Source: Polyangium sp. (in: bacteria) (GTDB lineage: Bacteria; Myxococcota_A; Polyangia; Palsa-1104). Taken from it: a stretch of 5,334 nucleotides of DNA. The position numbers and the translations under genes were made by a program. The stretch spans positions 1 through 5,334 of the forward strand of contig JANWLJ010000332.1 in the NCBI GenBank assembly GCA_025450955.1. Direction: 5' to 3'. The notes under the pieces are model-generated. The model worked only from the letters and a program-made list of their open reading frames with translations. It was not told where the DNA came from and made no database searches. Positions 1 through 5,334 of this stretch are shown in pieces; position 1 is the stretch's first letter, and each line of letters begins with the position of its first letter.

Positions 1-313
1 ACAGGCGCAGCGTCTCGATCACCGAGAGACGCTCTTGCAGGTGCGTCTCCTGGAGCGAGATGCCGAGGCGGGCGCGCAGCCACGCCTCGTCGGAGGCCCA
101 GCGGCGGCCGAGCACCTGCACGTCGCCGGCGGTGGGCTCGTTGAGCCCCTCGAGGATCTCGACGGTCGTGGTCTTGCCGGCGCCGTTGGGCCCGAGCAGG
201 CCAAAGCATTCGCCGCGCTTCATCGTGAGATCGAGCCCGTCGACCGCGCTGAGCGCGCCATATTTCTTGACCAGCCCGCGGCAACGGATGGCCAGGCCCT
301 CTCGCGATTTCAT
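1..313 (-). CDS. ABC transporter ATP-binding protein, N-terminal part (cut by left edge)
   Basis: This is the nucleotide-binding subunit of an ABC transporter, which hydrolyses ATP at the inner face of the cytoplasmic membrane to drive a partner permease. About 104 residues are visible. They open with MKSREGLAIRCRGLVKKYG, a typical first strand and A-loop region with an aromatic Tyr. The Walker A motif GPNGAGKTT is at residues 41-49, followed by the EILEGLNEPTAGDVQVLG segment and a Q-loop glutamine at about residue 88 (ISLQET). The signature motif, Walker B and H-loop lie beyond base 1. The LEGLNEPTAG and ISLQET wording resembles ABC-2/CcmA-type ATPases of multidrug or daunorubicin-like exporters, but the substrate cannot be told. 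The ATG at 313 gives the usual short lead-in. An in-frame ATG at 340 would add nine residues, and neither start has a clear Shine-Dalgarno. The permease is presumably further left. Confidence 0.9.
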   Translation of the reverse strand, partial: MKSREGLAIRCRGLVKKYGALSAVDGLDLTMKRGECFGLLGPNGAGKTTTVEILEGLNEPTAGDVQVLGRRWASDEAWLRARLGISLQETHLQERLSVIETLRL

Positions 314-409
314 CTCGGGCGAACGCACGCTCGGGGTCATCAAGGCTGAGAGAGGATACTTGATGCGGCTCAGCCTGGTAGCTTGAAATAGCGGCCGGGC
401 AGGACAATC

Positions 410-429
410 AAATCGACCGCCGTCGATTT
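410..429 (-). terminator. Perfect 8-bp inverted repeat, possible weak terminator
   Basis: The arms AAATCGAC and GTCGATTT are perfectly complementary around a 4-base loop. The repeat overlaps the TAA stop codon of the toxin gene (428-430) and lies upstream of the ABC gene on the same strand. Read on the minus strand, the stem is followed by a loosely T-rich GATTGT rather than a true T-run, and the stem is only half G/C. It could therefore be a weak terminator between the toxin and the ABC gene, or an operator-like palindrome. No function is proven. Confidence 0.3.
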
Positions 430-754
430 ACACCAAGGGGTCATCGAGACGATTGATCCAGTAGTCGGGATGGCGGCTCGCGTGGGCGATCGCGAGAACG
501 ACGACGCGATCGCGCTCCGGCTGAATCAGGTAGGCGATCGCGAATGGGAATGCTGATAACAAGAACCGCCGAACGTTCGCGGCCCGTCGGAGGCCCGGCC
601 AGGCAGCCAGGTGTAAGGAGCTTCGGCGATCACACTGAACGCGCGCTCCACATCGGCTACGAAACTGATCGCGAGCCCCGGCCGGCGCTGTTCGTACCAG
701 TCGCCGGCGCTGGCCACGTCGGCTTCGGCGTCGGCATGGAGAATGAGCTGCCAC
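428..754 (-). pseudogene. RelE/ParE-family toxin, frame-disrupted
   Basis: ParE/RelE toxins are small proteins that poison gyrase or ribosomes and are neutralised by the antitoxin encoded beside them. The family's N-terminal half is clear in one frame (about 741-575): LILHADAEADV, then DWYEQRRPGL, then SFVADVERAF and IAEAPYTWLPG. The C-terminal half is clear in another frame (about 574-431): VRRFLLSAFPFAIAYLI, then RVVVLAIAHASRHPDYW, ending at TAA 428-430. The only nearby standard start is a GTG at 754-752, three bases after the antitoxin stop. It is in the second frame and continues open to the same TAA as a 108-codon reading frame with a nonsense middle. A one-base gain near 750 and a one-base loss near 570-590 would explain everything, so the functional protein is probably not made. 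Third positions are less G/C-biased here (TTA, TCA, GCA, CCA codons), which suggests acquisition. A sequencing or assembly error is the main alternative. Confidence 0.75.
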
Positions 755-757
755 GAG

Positions 758-997
758 CTACCGGCGCCAGCGGGCGATCAGCCGTTCGCGGACCTCGCTC
801 CACTCGACGAGCGGCGCGCTGCCGTCCTCCACCTCGCGAGCCCGCTGCTCGATCAAGCGTGCCCACGCCTCCCCTGCGGCCGGATCGGCCTCGGACTGAT
901 CGAGACTTTCCAGCAGCTCATGCGCGAGCGCCGCGCGCTTGTCGAGCTGCAGAGCAATGCTTCGTCGCAGAGGCTCCTCTTCGACGACAGGTGCCAA
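758..997 (-). CDS. Antitoxin of the addiction-module component family
   Basis: This encodes about 79 residues and matches the layout of small 'addiction module component' antitoxins that pair with ParE/RelE toxins. It has a helical leader (LRRSIALQLDKRAALAHELLESLDQ), an acidic linker (SEADPAAGEAWARLIEQRAREV), and the C-terminal EDGSAPLVEWSEVRERLIARW, which resembles the family's typical 'L.sG.v..v.w.ev...l' tail. The stop codon lies three bases before the GTG of the toxin gene, the usual antitoxin-first, tightly coupled order. It probably binds the toxin in the cytoplasm, and such proteins often help repress their own operon. The start is uncertain: TTG at 997 gives the normal length, but there is no ATG or GTG nearby and no Shine-Dalgarno, so the gene may be decaying with its toxin. 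Confidence 0.65.
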   Translation of the reverse strand: MAPVVEEEPLRRSIALQLDKRAALAHELLESLDQSEADPAAGEAWARLIEQRAREVEDGSAPLVEWSEVRERLIARWRR

Positions 998-1002
998 GTA
1001 TA
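997..1002 (-). promoter_or_regulatory. Possible -10 element (TATACT) upstream of the antitoxin
   Basis: TATACT matches the sigma-70 -10 consensus at five of six positions and is an unusually A/T-rich island in this region. No acceptable -35 element lies 16-18 bases upstream (the region reads GGCCAC). It also overlaps the only plausible start codon (TTG 997-995), so the two readings compete: if transcription begins about seven bases downstream, that TTG cannot be used. Confidence 0.2.
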
Positions 1003-1190
1003 GCGGTGTTGCTGCACGCGTGGCCGGCGCGGCGCAGCAGTGGCAATCGGCACCTGCCGAGCTGCGGATCCTTCGTGCGCCGGCCAAAGATCCGGGAGGG
1101 TGGCGGCGGTGGTATCTTGATCTTCGGCGAGCCGGGTAGCGCGAGGCGTGGGGCCTCTGGCGCGGCTGGGCCGAGAAGGATGCCTGCTTC
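998..1190. other. Intergenic region between the divergent antitoxin and FHA activator genes
   Basis: These 193 bases separate two divergent genes and should hold promoters in both directions. No sigma-70 promoter or sigma-54 -24/-12 element of correct spacing is recognisable for the rightward gene. The only clear signal is the purine-rich stretch at 1174-1179. No small gene or RNA is supported. Confidence 0.5.
1174..1179 (+). promoter_or_regulatory. Ribosome binding site AGAAGG for the FHA activator
   Basis: AGAAGG lies 11 bases before the GTG at 1191 and supports that start, although the spacing is slightly long. A competing site, GAGG at 1248-1251, sits 8 bases before an in-frame ATG at 1260 (residue 24). 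Confidence 0.45.
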
Positions 1191-2522
1191 GTGGAGACGC
1201 GCAGACTCTCGAGCAACATTACGCGCGTGGTGGCTCGCGGCGACGCCGAGGTCCGCCTCATGCAAACCTGCACCGGCGAGGTGCTCGCCGGGCCGGGGGT
1301 GGGGACGGTGGCGCGGCTCGAGCGGCCGACCTTTACCATCGGGTCGCATGAGTCGAACGATCTGGTGCTGGCCGACGACGCGGTCTCCAAGCACCACCTC
1401 GAGATCACCGTCGAGCCGGACGGCTATCGCATCGTCGATCTCTCGTCGTCGAACGGCACCTATCTCGGCGGGGTGAAGGTAGCCGACGTCACCACGGTCG
1501 AGCCGATCACGCTGCACCTCGGCACCACCACCTTGCGGCTCACGCCGGCGATGGGGGAAAAGGAGCTGCCGGCGTTTGGCGCGCCGCGCTTCGGCTCGGT
1601 GCTCGGACGCTCGGTGGTGATGCGCGAGTTGTTCGTAAAGCTCGCGCAGGTGGCCAAGAGCGACTGCTCGGTGCTCATCGAGGGCGAGACCGGCTCGGGC
1701 AAGGAGCAGGTCGCCGAGAGCCTTCATCTCGAGTCGCCGCGCAAGGACGCGCCGTTCGTGGTGGTCGACTGTGGCGCGCTCTCCGGCGAGCTGCTCGAGT
1801 CGGAGCTGTTCGGCCACGCGCGCGGCGCGTTCACCGGCGCCGACTCGGAGCGCAAGGGTCTTTTGCAAATGGCCGACGGCGGCACGGTGTTTCTCGACGA
1901 GGTGGGCGAGCTGCCGACCGCGCTTCAGGTCAAGCTCCTCGGCGTGCTCGAGCGGCGCAAGGTGACGCCGGTCGGCACCTCGACCGCGCGCGCGATCGAC
2001 GTGCGGGTGATCGCGGCGACCAACCGCAACCTCGCCCGCGACGTCAACGAAGGGCGGTTTCGCTCCGATCTGTTTTTCCGTCTGGCGGTGGTGCGGCTGA
2101 GGGTGCCGCCTTTGCGCGAACGGCTCGACGACATTCCGATGCTGGTCGAGCATTTTCTCGAGCAGCTCCGGCAGCGCGAAGGGGAGCACGTCCCGTCGGT
2201 GCTGCAGCCGATCGAGCTGGCGCGCCTGTCGGCGCAGCCGTGGGCCGGAAACGTCCGCGAGCTGCGAAACGCCGTCGAGCGGCTGGCGCTGCGCTTAGGC
2301 GGCGAGCCGGCGCCCGAGGAGGTACAGAACCGCGCCGAGCCGTTCATGAAGGCGCGCGATCGCTTCGTCGAAGAGTTCGAAAAGCACTACCTCACCGACA
2401 TCCTCGAGCGAGTCGGGATGAATGTGAGCGAGGCCGCGCGTCAGGCCGGCGTCGACCGCCGCAATTTTCAGCGCCTGCTCCGCCGTCACCAGATCAGCCC
2501 CCGCGAGCTCAAGCGCACGTAG
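1191..2522 (+). CDS. Sigma-54-dependent transcriptional activator with N-terminal FHA domain
   Basis: This is a complete 443-residue cytoplasmic enhancer-binding protein. Residues about 20-120 form an FHA phosphothreonine-binding domain, with IGSHESNDLVL, VSKHH (Ser66, His69) and SSNGT (87-90); the usual Arg after the first Gly is Ser52. Residues about 136-365 form the AAA+ sigma-54 interaction domain: Walker A GETGSGKE (165-172), the sigma-54-contacting loop GAFTGA (212-217), Walker B GGTVFLDEVGEL (230-241), the arginine-finger segment FRSDLFFRL (290-298) and WAGNVRELRN (351-360). Residues about 400-437 are a Fis-type helix-turn-helix (NVSEAARQAGVDRRNFQRLL). All ATPase motifs are intact, so it should remodel sigma-54 polymerase at an enhancer. 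An FHA domain in place of a receiver implies control by a Ser/Thr kinase. GTG 1191 is preferred because the leader fits the FHA first strand; ATG 1260 is possible. No sigma-54 promoter was found here, so its target is unknown. Confidence 0.95.
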   Translation: METRRLSSNITRVVARGDAEVRLMQTCTGEVLAGPGVGTVARLERPTFTIGSHESNDLVLADDAVSKHHLEITVEPDGYRIVDLSSSNGTYLGGVKVADVTTVEPITLHLGTTTLRLTPAMGEKELPAFGAPRFGSVLGRSVVMRELFVKLAQVAKSDCSVLIEGETGSGKEQVAESLHLESPRKDAPFVVVDCGALSGELLESELFGHARGAFTGADSERKGLLQMADGGTVFLDEVGELPTALQVKLLGVLERRKVTPVGTSTARAIDVRVIAATNRNLARDVNEGRFRSDLFFRLAVVRLRVPPLRERLDDIPMLVEHFLEQLRQREGEHVPSVLQPIELARLSAQPWAGNVRELRNAVERLALRLGGEPAPEEVQNRAEPFMKARDRFVEEFEKHYLTDILERVGMNVSEAARQAGVDRRNFQRLLRRHQISPRELKRT

Positions 2523-2551
2523 CTGGCTCGGCTGAAAAGTCAGGGAAGTTT

Positions 2552-2580
2552 CCGCGGAGAGGGCCGTATCAGCTCCGCGG
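2552..2580 (+). promoter_or_regulatory. Perfect 8-bp stem-loop immediately before the start codon at 2582
   Basis: CCGCGGAG at 2552-2559 pairs perfectly with CTCCGCGG at 2573-2580, with a 13-base loop. The stem ends one base before the ATG of the next gene. The only Shine-Dalgarno-like stretch (AGAGGG, 2558-2563) lies in the end of the left arm and the loop. There is no following T-run, so it is not an ordinary intrinsic terminator. In RNA the G/C-rich stem could hinder ribosome access to the start; as DNA it could be a protein-binding site. Confidence 0.45.
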
Positions 2581-2581
2581 C

Positions 2582-3205
2582 ATGAAACGCTGGGCAGTCC
2601 TCATTTGCACCTTTACCAGCGCCGTCGTCGCGACCTGGATTGCATGGAGGCTGGTTGCTCCCGACGTGGCGTTTTGGGAGAGTCACGGATACACCAGCGG
2701 GCCGGAGCTCAAGTTCGTCGTGGCCGCGGCGGTGGGCGGAGGCGTGCTCGGGTTCCTGGTGTCTCGGCGGATCTTCGTCGGGCCGCGGCTGTCGCGCGTC
2801 GAGTGGATGATCGAGATGGTGCCGAGCGGGTCGGTGGCTCTTCTGCTCGCGCGGCTCCAGGGCCGCGGATTTTCGGCGGCCGCGGAGATGCTGGACGAGC
2901 TGGGGGAGTCAGCGACGGCGGCGAAACCGGAAGCGCCCCTCGCTGGTGTGCAGCTTCGGCTGACCCTCGAAGGTAGGGCGCGCCACGCCTGCGTCGTCGT
3001 GCGTCTCGGCCCGCGGGTGGACGGGCAGGCGCGCGCGCTTGGCTTCGTCGAGGCGCGCGACGTCGAGGGCGGCCGCCATCCTCGGCTCGCTGGTGAAGTG
3101 ATCTGCGCGCTCGACGAGCTCCATCCCGGCGTCCTCTACAAGCGCTCCGATTCGTCCCTCTCGCTCGATCCGGCGGCGCAGCTCCGCGCGCAGCTCGACG
3201 GCTGA
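2582..3205 (+). CDS. Unrecognised membrane-anchored protein, two predicted transmembrane segments
   Basis: I do not recognise this 207-residue protein. A short basic start (MKR) is followed by a hydrophobic segment at about residues 5-26 (WAVLICTFTSAVVATWIAW). A polar stretch of roughly 20 residues comes next, then a second hydrophobic segment at about 45-66 that contains AVGGGVLGFLV and ends in SRR. Charge placement suggests that both ends are cytoplasmic. Residues 67-207 form a soluble tail with an Ala- and Glu-rich part (AAAEMLDELGESATAA) and a later strand-rich part; no catalytic motif is visible. The ATG is the only start in frame after the upstream open stretch lacks ATG, GTG or TTG. 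The gene follows the FHA activator by 59 bases on the same strand and could share its transcript. Codon use matches its neighbours, so it is a genuine gene. Its C-terminus converges on the esterase gene with a 20-base gap. Confidence 0.75.
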   Translation: MKRWAVLICTFTSAVVATWIAWRLVAPDVAFWESHGYTSGPELKFVVAAAVGGGVLGFLVSRRIFVGPRLSRVEWMIEMVPSGSVALLLARLQGRGFSAAAEMLDELGESATAAKPEAPLAGVQLRLTLEGRARHACVVVRLGPRVDGQARALGFVEARDVEGGRHPRLAGEVICALDELHPGVLYKRSDSSLSLDPAAQLRAQLDG

Positions 3206-3225
3206 TTCACGCCGAGCGATCCAGG

Positions 3226-4248
3226 TCAGTCGGTGGCGAGCGCGCGGGTGAGGACCTCGAACGAGCGGTCGTAGCGGAACTGGGTGTTCATGTGGCCGCC
3301 TTCGAACTCTTCGTGCACGTAGGCGATGCCGGCCGCCGAGAGCTTGGCGGCGAGTTGGCGGGTGCCGAGCTGAATGTTGTACTCGTCGGCGACGCCGGCA
3401 TCGAGGAAGAGCGCGCGCAGCTTTCCGAGCGCGTCGAGGTTCTTGCGATCGTCGAGCATCCGCACCGGATCCCAGGCGAGCCAGCGCGACCAGGTCTCCG
3501 GTAATAGCGCGCCGGTGAGCGGATTGAACGGGAGATCGAATCCTTCGCCGTAGCCGTATGGCCCCGACGCGCGCGGCGACCAGGCGGCGGCGCAGCACAG
3601 GTTCGACATCACCTCGATCGCGGCGCCGGACTTCATCGGCTGCGCGTCGAACCAGGCGAGAAAGCCGGGGATGCCGCCGCGCTTCTCGAGGGTGATGAGG
3701 GTGCGGCCGAACTCTTTTTGATACGAGAGATCGAACGCGCTGTCGCCCGCGTGCGAGCCGACCGCGCCGAACACCTCGGGCCGCATCATCCCCATCACCA
3801 GCGCGCCGTAGCCGCCGGACGACTTGCCGACCACCGCGCGCGCCTCTTTGCGCGGGAGGGTTCGGTAGCGCCCGTCGACGAGCGGGATGAGCTCGTCGGC
3901 GAGGTAGCTCTGGTAACGGCCGATCGCGGGCGAGTCGACGTACTGCGATCCGCCGTAGCGGGTGAAGCAGTCGGGCAGGATCACGATCGCTTCCGCGGCG
4001 CGGCCGGCCGTCATCAGCGCGTCGAGCCGGCGGTCGAGCGGCACCGACCAGGCGCTGCGATTGAGGAGCTGAAGCCCGGTGCCGGTGTAGCCGGGCAGAA
4101 ACAGCACCGTCGGAAAACGGCGCGCCGGCTCGGCGTCGTACGACGGCGGCAGATAGACGCCGACCTCGCGCTCGGCGGGATCGTGAAGCGGATTTTCCGC
4201 GAGCAGCCGACTCGAGCAGCGAAAAATTTCGACCCGTCCGTGAGGCAT
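3226..4248 (-). CDS. Putative esterase, EstD-like alpha/beta hydrolase (PF00756 type)
   Basis: This complete 340-residue protein resembles the esterase D/Fes/antigen-85-like alpha/beta hydrolases, which hydrolyse carboxylic or thioester bonds. It opens with GRVEIFRCSSRLLAENPL, then the family-like strand REVGVYLPPSYD (28-38) and FPTVLFLPGYTGTG (45-58), which includes the oxyanion-side loop. The nucleophile is Ser143 in GKSSGGYGAL (141-150). The likely acid is Asp288 in LDAGVADEYN, and the catalytic His319 lies in FEGGHMN; all three are present. No signal peptide is evident, so it is probably cytoplasmic. ATG 4248 gives the normal N-terminus for the family. GTG at 4254 and TTG at 4284 are in-frame alternatives, and the latter would leave only 22 bases to the divergent FadL-type gene. 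The substrate is unknown: S-formylglutathione hydrolases share this fold but are shorter, so I do not call it that. Confidence 0.88.
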   Translation of the reverse strand: MPHGRVEIFRCSSRLLAENPLHDPAEREVGVYLPPSYDAEPARRFPTVLFLPGYTGTGLQLLNRSAWSVPLDRRLDALMTAGRAAEAIVILPDCFTRYGGSQYVDSPAIGRYQSYLADELIPLVDGRYRTLPRKEARAVVGKSSGGYGALVMGMMRPEVFGAVGSHAGDSAFDLSYQKEFGRTLITLEKRGGIPGFLAWFDAQPMKSGAAIEVMSNLCCAAAWSPRASGPYGYGEGFDLPFNPLTGALLPETWSRWLAWDPVRMLDDRKNLDALGKLRALFLDAGVADEYNIQLGTRQLAAKLSAAGIAYVHEEFEGGHMNTQFRYDRSFEVLTRALATD

Positions 4249-4267
4249 GAGCACGAGGCTAGCCGCC

Positions 4268-4297
4268 TTGACGATCGCGCGCAATCGGCCCTACTCT
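4268..4297 (+). promoter_or_regulatory. Possible sigma-70 promoter of the FadL-type gene
   Basis: TTGACG (4268-4273) matches the -35 consensus at five of six positions. It is followed after 18 bases by TACTCT (4292-4297), which matches the -10 consensus at only three of six. Transcription would begin near 4304, about three bases before the ATG at 4307, giving an almost leaderless mRNA. This agrees with the absence of a Shine-Dalgarno there. The -35 lies within the 58-base gap that also serves the divergent esterase. Confidence 0.3.
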
Positions 4298-4306
4298 CGG
4301 CGCCCG

Positions 4307-5334
4307 ATGTCGCCTCCCCGCAGCATGCGCTCGTCGAGAGCCTGGATCACGCTCGGGCTCGCGGCGTGCCTCACGCTCGGGATTCAGCGCGTGGCGCGCG
4401 CCGGCGGGTTCGAGACGCTCGAGACCTCGCCGGCCGGCACCGCCACCCTCGGAGCGCGCACCGCGATTGCCGACGACGCCGACGCGGTCTTCTATAATCC
4501 GGCGGGCCTGGCGATGCAGCGCGGGCTCGGGGTGATCGGCGGCGCCAACGTGCTCCACATCGACGGCAGCGTGACCCCGACCGGCGGCGCGTCCGTCTCG
4601 TCGACCGGCACCGTCGCCACTCCGACCGGCTACTTGAGCGCGCGGATCGGCGCGCACTTCGGCGTCGGCGTCGGCGTGTTTTCCAATTTCGCCGAGCACC
4701 TCGAATATCCGGCGGGCTTTTCCGGCCGCGCGCTCGGCACCTTCCTCGATCTCACCACCACCACGGTCAACCCGTCGGTGGCGCTGCGCCCGATCCCGCA
4801 GGTGTCGGTCGGCTTCGGCCTCGACGTGATGGCCGCCTCGCTCGATTGGCGCCACGCCAGCCTGAGCGCGGGCGGCGAAGGGCTCACCCACTCGTCGACG
4901 ACCGCGGTCGGGCTCGGGGCCAACGTCGGCCTGTTGGTGCGCCTGGTGCCGCGCTGGCTCACCTTCGGCTTCAGCTACCGGAGCGCTACCACTCTCGACT
5001 TTGCCGGCTCGGGCGGGCTCGACGGCCCGGGCCTGCCCGCGCAGCGGCTGGGTGCGAAGGTGACGATGCCGCTGCCGCACAACTTCTCCTTCGCGCTCGC
5101 CACCCGCCCGACCGACTGGCTCACCGTCGACGCCGAGGCGCATCTTTCGTTATGGAGCGATCTCCACACGCTCACTTTTCGCTTCGTCGATCCGAGCGCG
5201 CCCTCGGGCACCCAGCCGACCGTCGACGCGATCGACGCAAATTTGCGCGACTCGGTGGGCGTGCGCGCCGGCGCCGAAGCGCGCCTGCTGAGCGGCCGCT
5301 TGCCGCTCCGTCTCGGCCTCGGCTTCGACACCTC
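4307..5334 (+). CDS. Outer membrane transport protein, FadL/OMPP1/TodX family (cut by right edge)
   Basis: FadL-family proteins are outer membrane beta-barrels with an N-terminal hatch that admit long-chain fatty acids or other hydrophobic compounds. The frame is open from the ATG at 4307 to the edge (342 codons); relatives are usually 400-450 residues, so roughly the last fifth to quarter is missing. A signal peptide is clear: a basic start (RSSR), a hydrophobic stretch (AWITLGLAACLTLGI) and the site ARA|GGFE after residue 32. The family's N-terminal signature follows, with TATLGARTAIADDADAVFY then NPAGLA (64-69). The remainder alternates polar and hydrophobic residues with frequent Gly and aromatic residues, as barrel strands do (for example VSVGFGLDVMAASLDW and WLTFGFSYRS). 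No Shine-Dalgarno precedes the ATG; an in-frame ATG at 4325 would shorten the signal peptide. It is divergent from the esterase. The actual substrate is unknown. Confidence 0.9.
   Translation, partial: MSPPRSMRSSRAWITLGLAACLTLGIQRVARAGGFETLETSPAGTATLGARTAIADDADAVFYNPAGLAMQRGLGVIGGANVLHIDGSVTPTGGASVSSTGTVATPTGYLSARIGAHFGVGVGVFSNFAEHLEYPAGFSGRALGTFLDLTTTTVNPSVALRPIPQVSVGFGLDVMAASLDWRHASLSAGGEGLTHSSTTAVGLGANVGLLVRLVPRWLTFGFSYRSATTLDFAGSGGLDGPGLPAQRLGAKVTMPLPHNFSFALATRPTDWLTVDAEAHLSLWSDLHTLTFRFVDPSAPSGTQPTVDAIDANLRDSVGVRAGAEARLLSGRLPLRLGLGFDT

Noticed and set aside
1041..1057. Sigma-54 promoter look-alike (TGGCA then CTGC)
   Set aside because: The spacing between the GG and GC elements is 12 bases instead of the required 10.
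544..1476. Plus-strand open frame (310 codons) over the toxin-antitoxin module
   Set aside because: It is Arg/Pro/Ser-rich, conflicts with recognisable antitoxin and toxin sequence on the other strand, and overlaps the FHA gene in a wrong frame.
918..2189. Long minus-strand open frame (423 codons) opposite the FHA activator
   Set aside because: It is the antisense shadow of a gene with all expected domains; its residues are a low-complexity Arg/His/Ala/Glu mix with no family features.
2591..2608. Sigma-54 promoter look-alike (GGGCA then TTTGC)
   Set aside because: The spacing is again 12 or more bases, and the site lies inside the coding sequence of the membrane protein.
3206..3240. Possible bidirectional terminator between the convergent genes
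   Set aside because: Only an imperfect short pairing with a bulge is visible and neither side has a T-run, so a terminator cannot be supported.
2909..3598. Minus-strand open frame (229 codons) across the membrane-protein tail and esterase end
   Set aside because: It overlaps the in-frame esterase on the same strand and is extremely Arg-rich, as expected for a shadow frame.
3718..4497. Plus-strand open frame (259 codons) across the esterase and the FadL start
   Set aside because: It runs opposite the esterase catalytic motifs and out of frame over the FadL start, and is a GC-rich shadow.
4661..4678. GGCGTC tandem repeat
   Set aside because: These are in-frame Gly-Val codons of a beta-barrel strand; ordinary coding simplicity in a GC-rich gene.
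4259..5143. Long minus-strand open frame (294 codons) opposite the FadL-type gene
   Set aside because: It is antisense to a clear signal peptide and FadL signature; the composition is Arg/Glu/Ala/Gly-rich with no motif.

Overview
The window reads as GC-rich chromosomal DNA of a deltaproteobacterium in the wide sense, most likely Myxococcota. This is inferred from the strong preference for G or C at third codon positions, the FHA plus sigma-54 activator architecture that is common in myxobacteria, and a Gram-negative FadL-type outer membrane protein. No rRNA, tRNA, CRISPR array, insertion sequence or replication origin is visible, and the species cannot be named from this sequence alone.

Layout. 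(1) Bases 1-313, minus strand: the N-terminal third of an ABC transporter ATPase that runs off the left edge. (2) Bases 428-997, minus strand: a small toxin-antitoxin module, antitoxin first. The RelE/ParE-like toxin is disrupted: its conserved middle lies in a different frame from both its start codon and its C-terminus. The antitoxin has no ATG or GTG start. (3) Bases 1191-2522, plus strand: a complete FHA/AAA+/Fis-type sigma-54-dependent activator, transcribed divergently from the antitoxin. (4) Bases 2582-3205, plus strand: an unrecognised protein with two predicted membrane segments, preceded by a perfect 8-bp stem-loop that ends one base before its ATG. (5) Bases 3226-4248, minus strand: a complete esterase of the EstD-like (PF00756) alpha/beta-hydrolase type, convergent with the previous gene. 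(6) Bases 4307-5334, plus strand: the start of an outer membrane FadL/OMPP1/TodX-family protein that runs off the right edge, divergent from the esterase across 58 bases.

How they may work together. The FHA activator probably turns a phosphothreonine signal into sigma-54 transcription, but no -24/-12 promoter is visible here, so its target is unknown. The divergent esterase and FadL-type porin could share a regulatory region and a theme of hydrophobic or ester substrates; this rests on position and family only. The toxin-antitoxin module looks like a decaying accessory insertion between housekeeping-type genes. I see no convincing new multi-gene system. The observations most worth checking are the broken toxin, the start-site hairpin with its orphan membrane protein, and the apparent leaderless promoter of the FadL gene.
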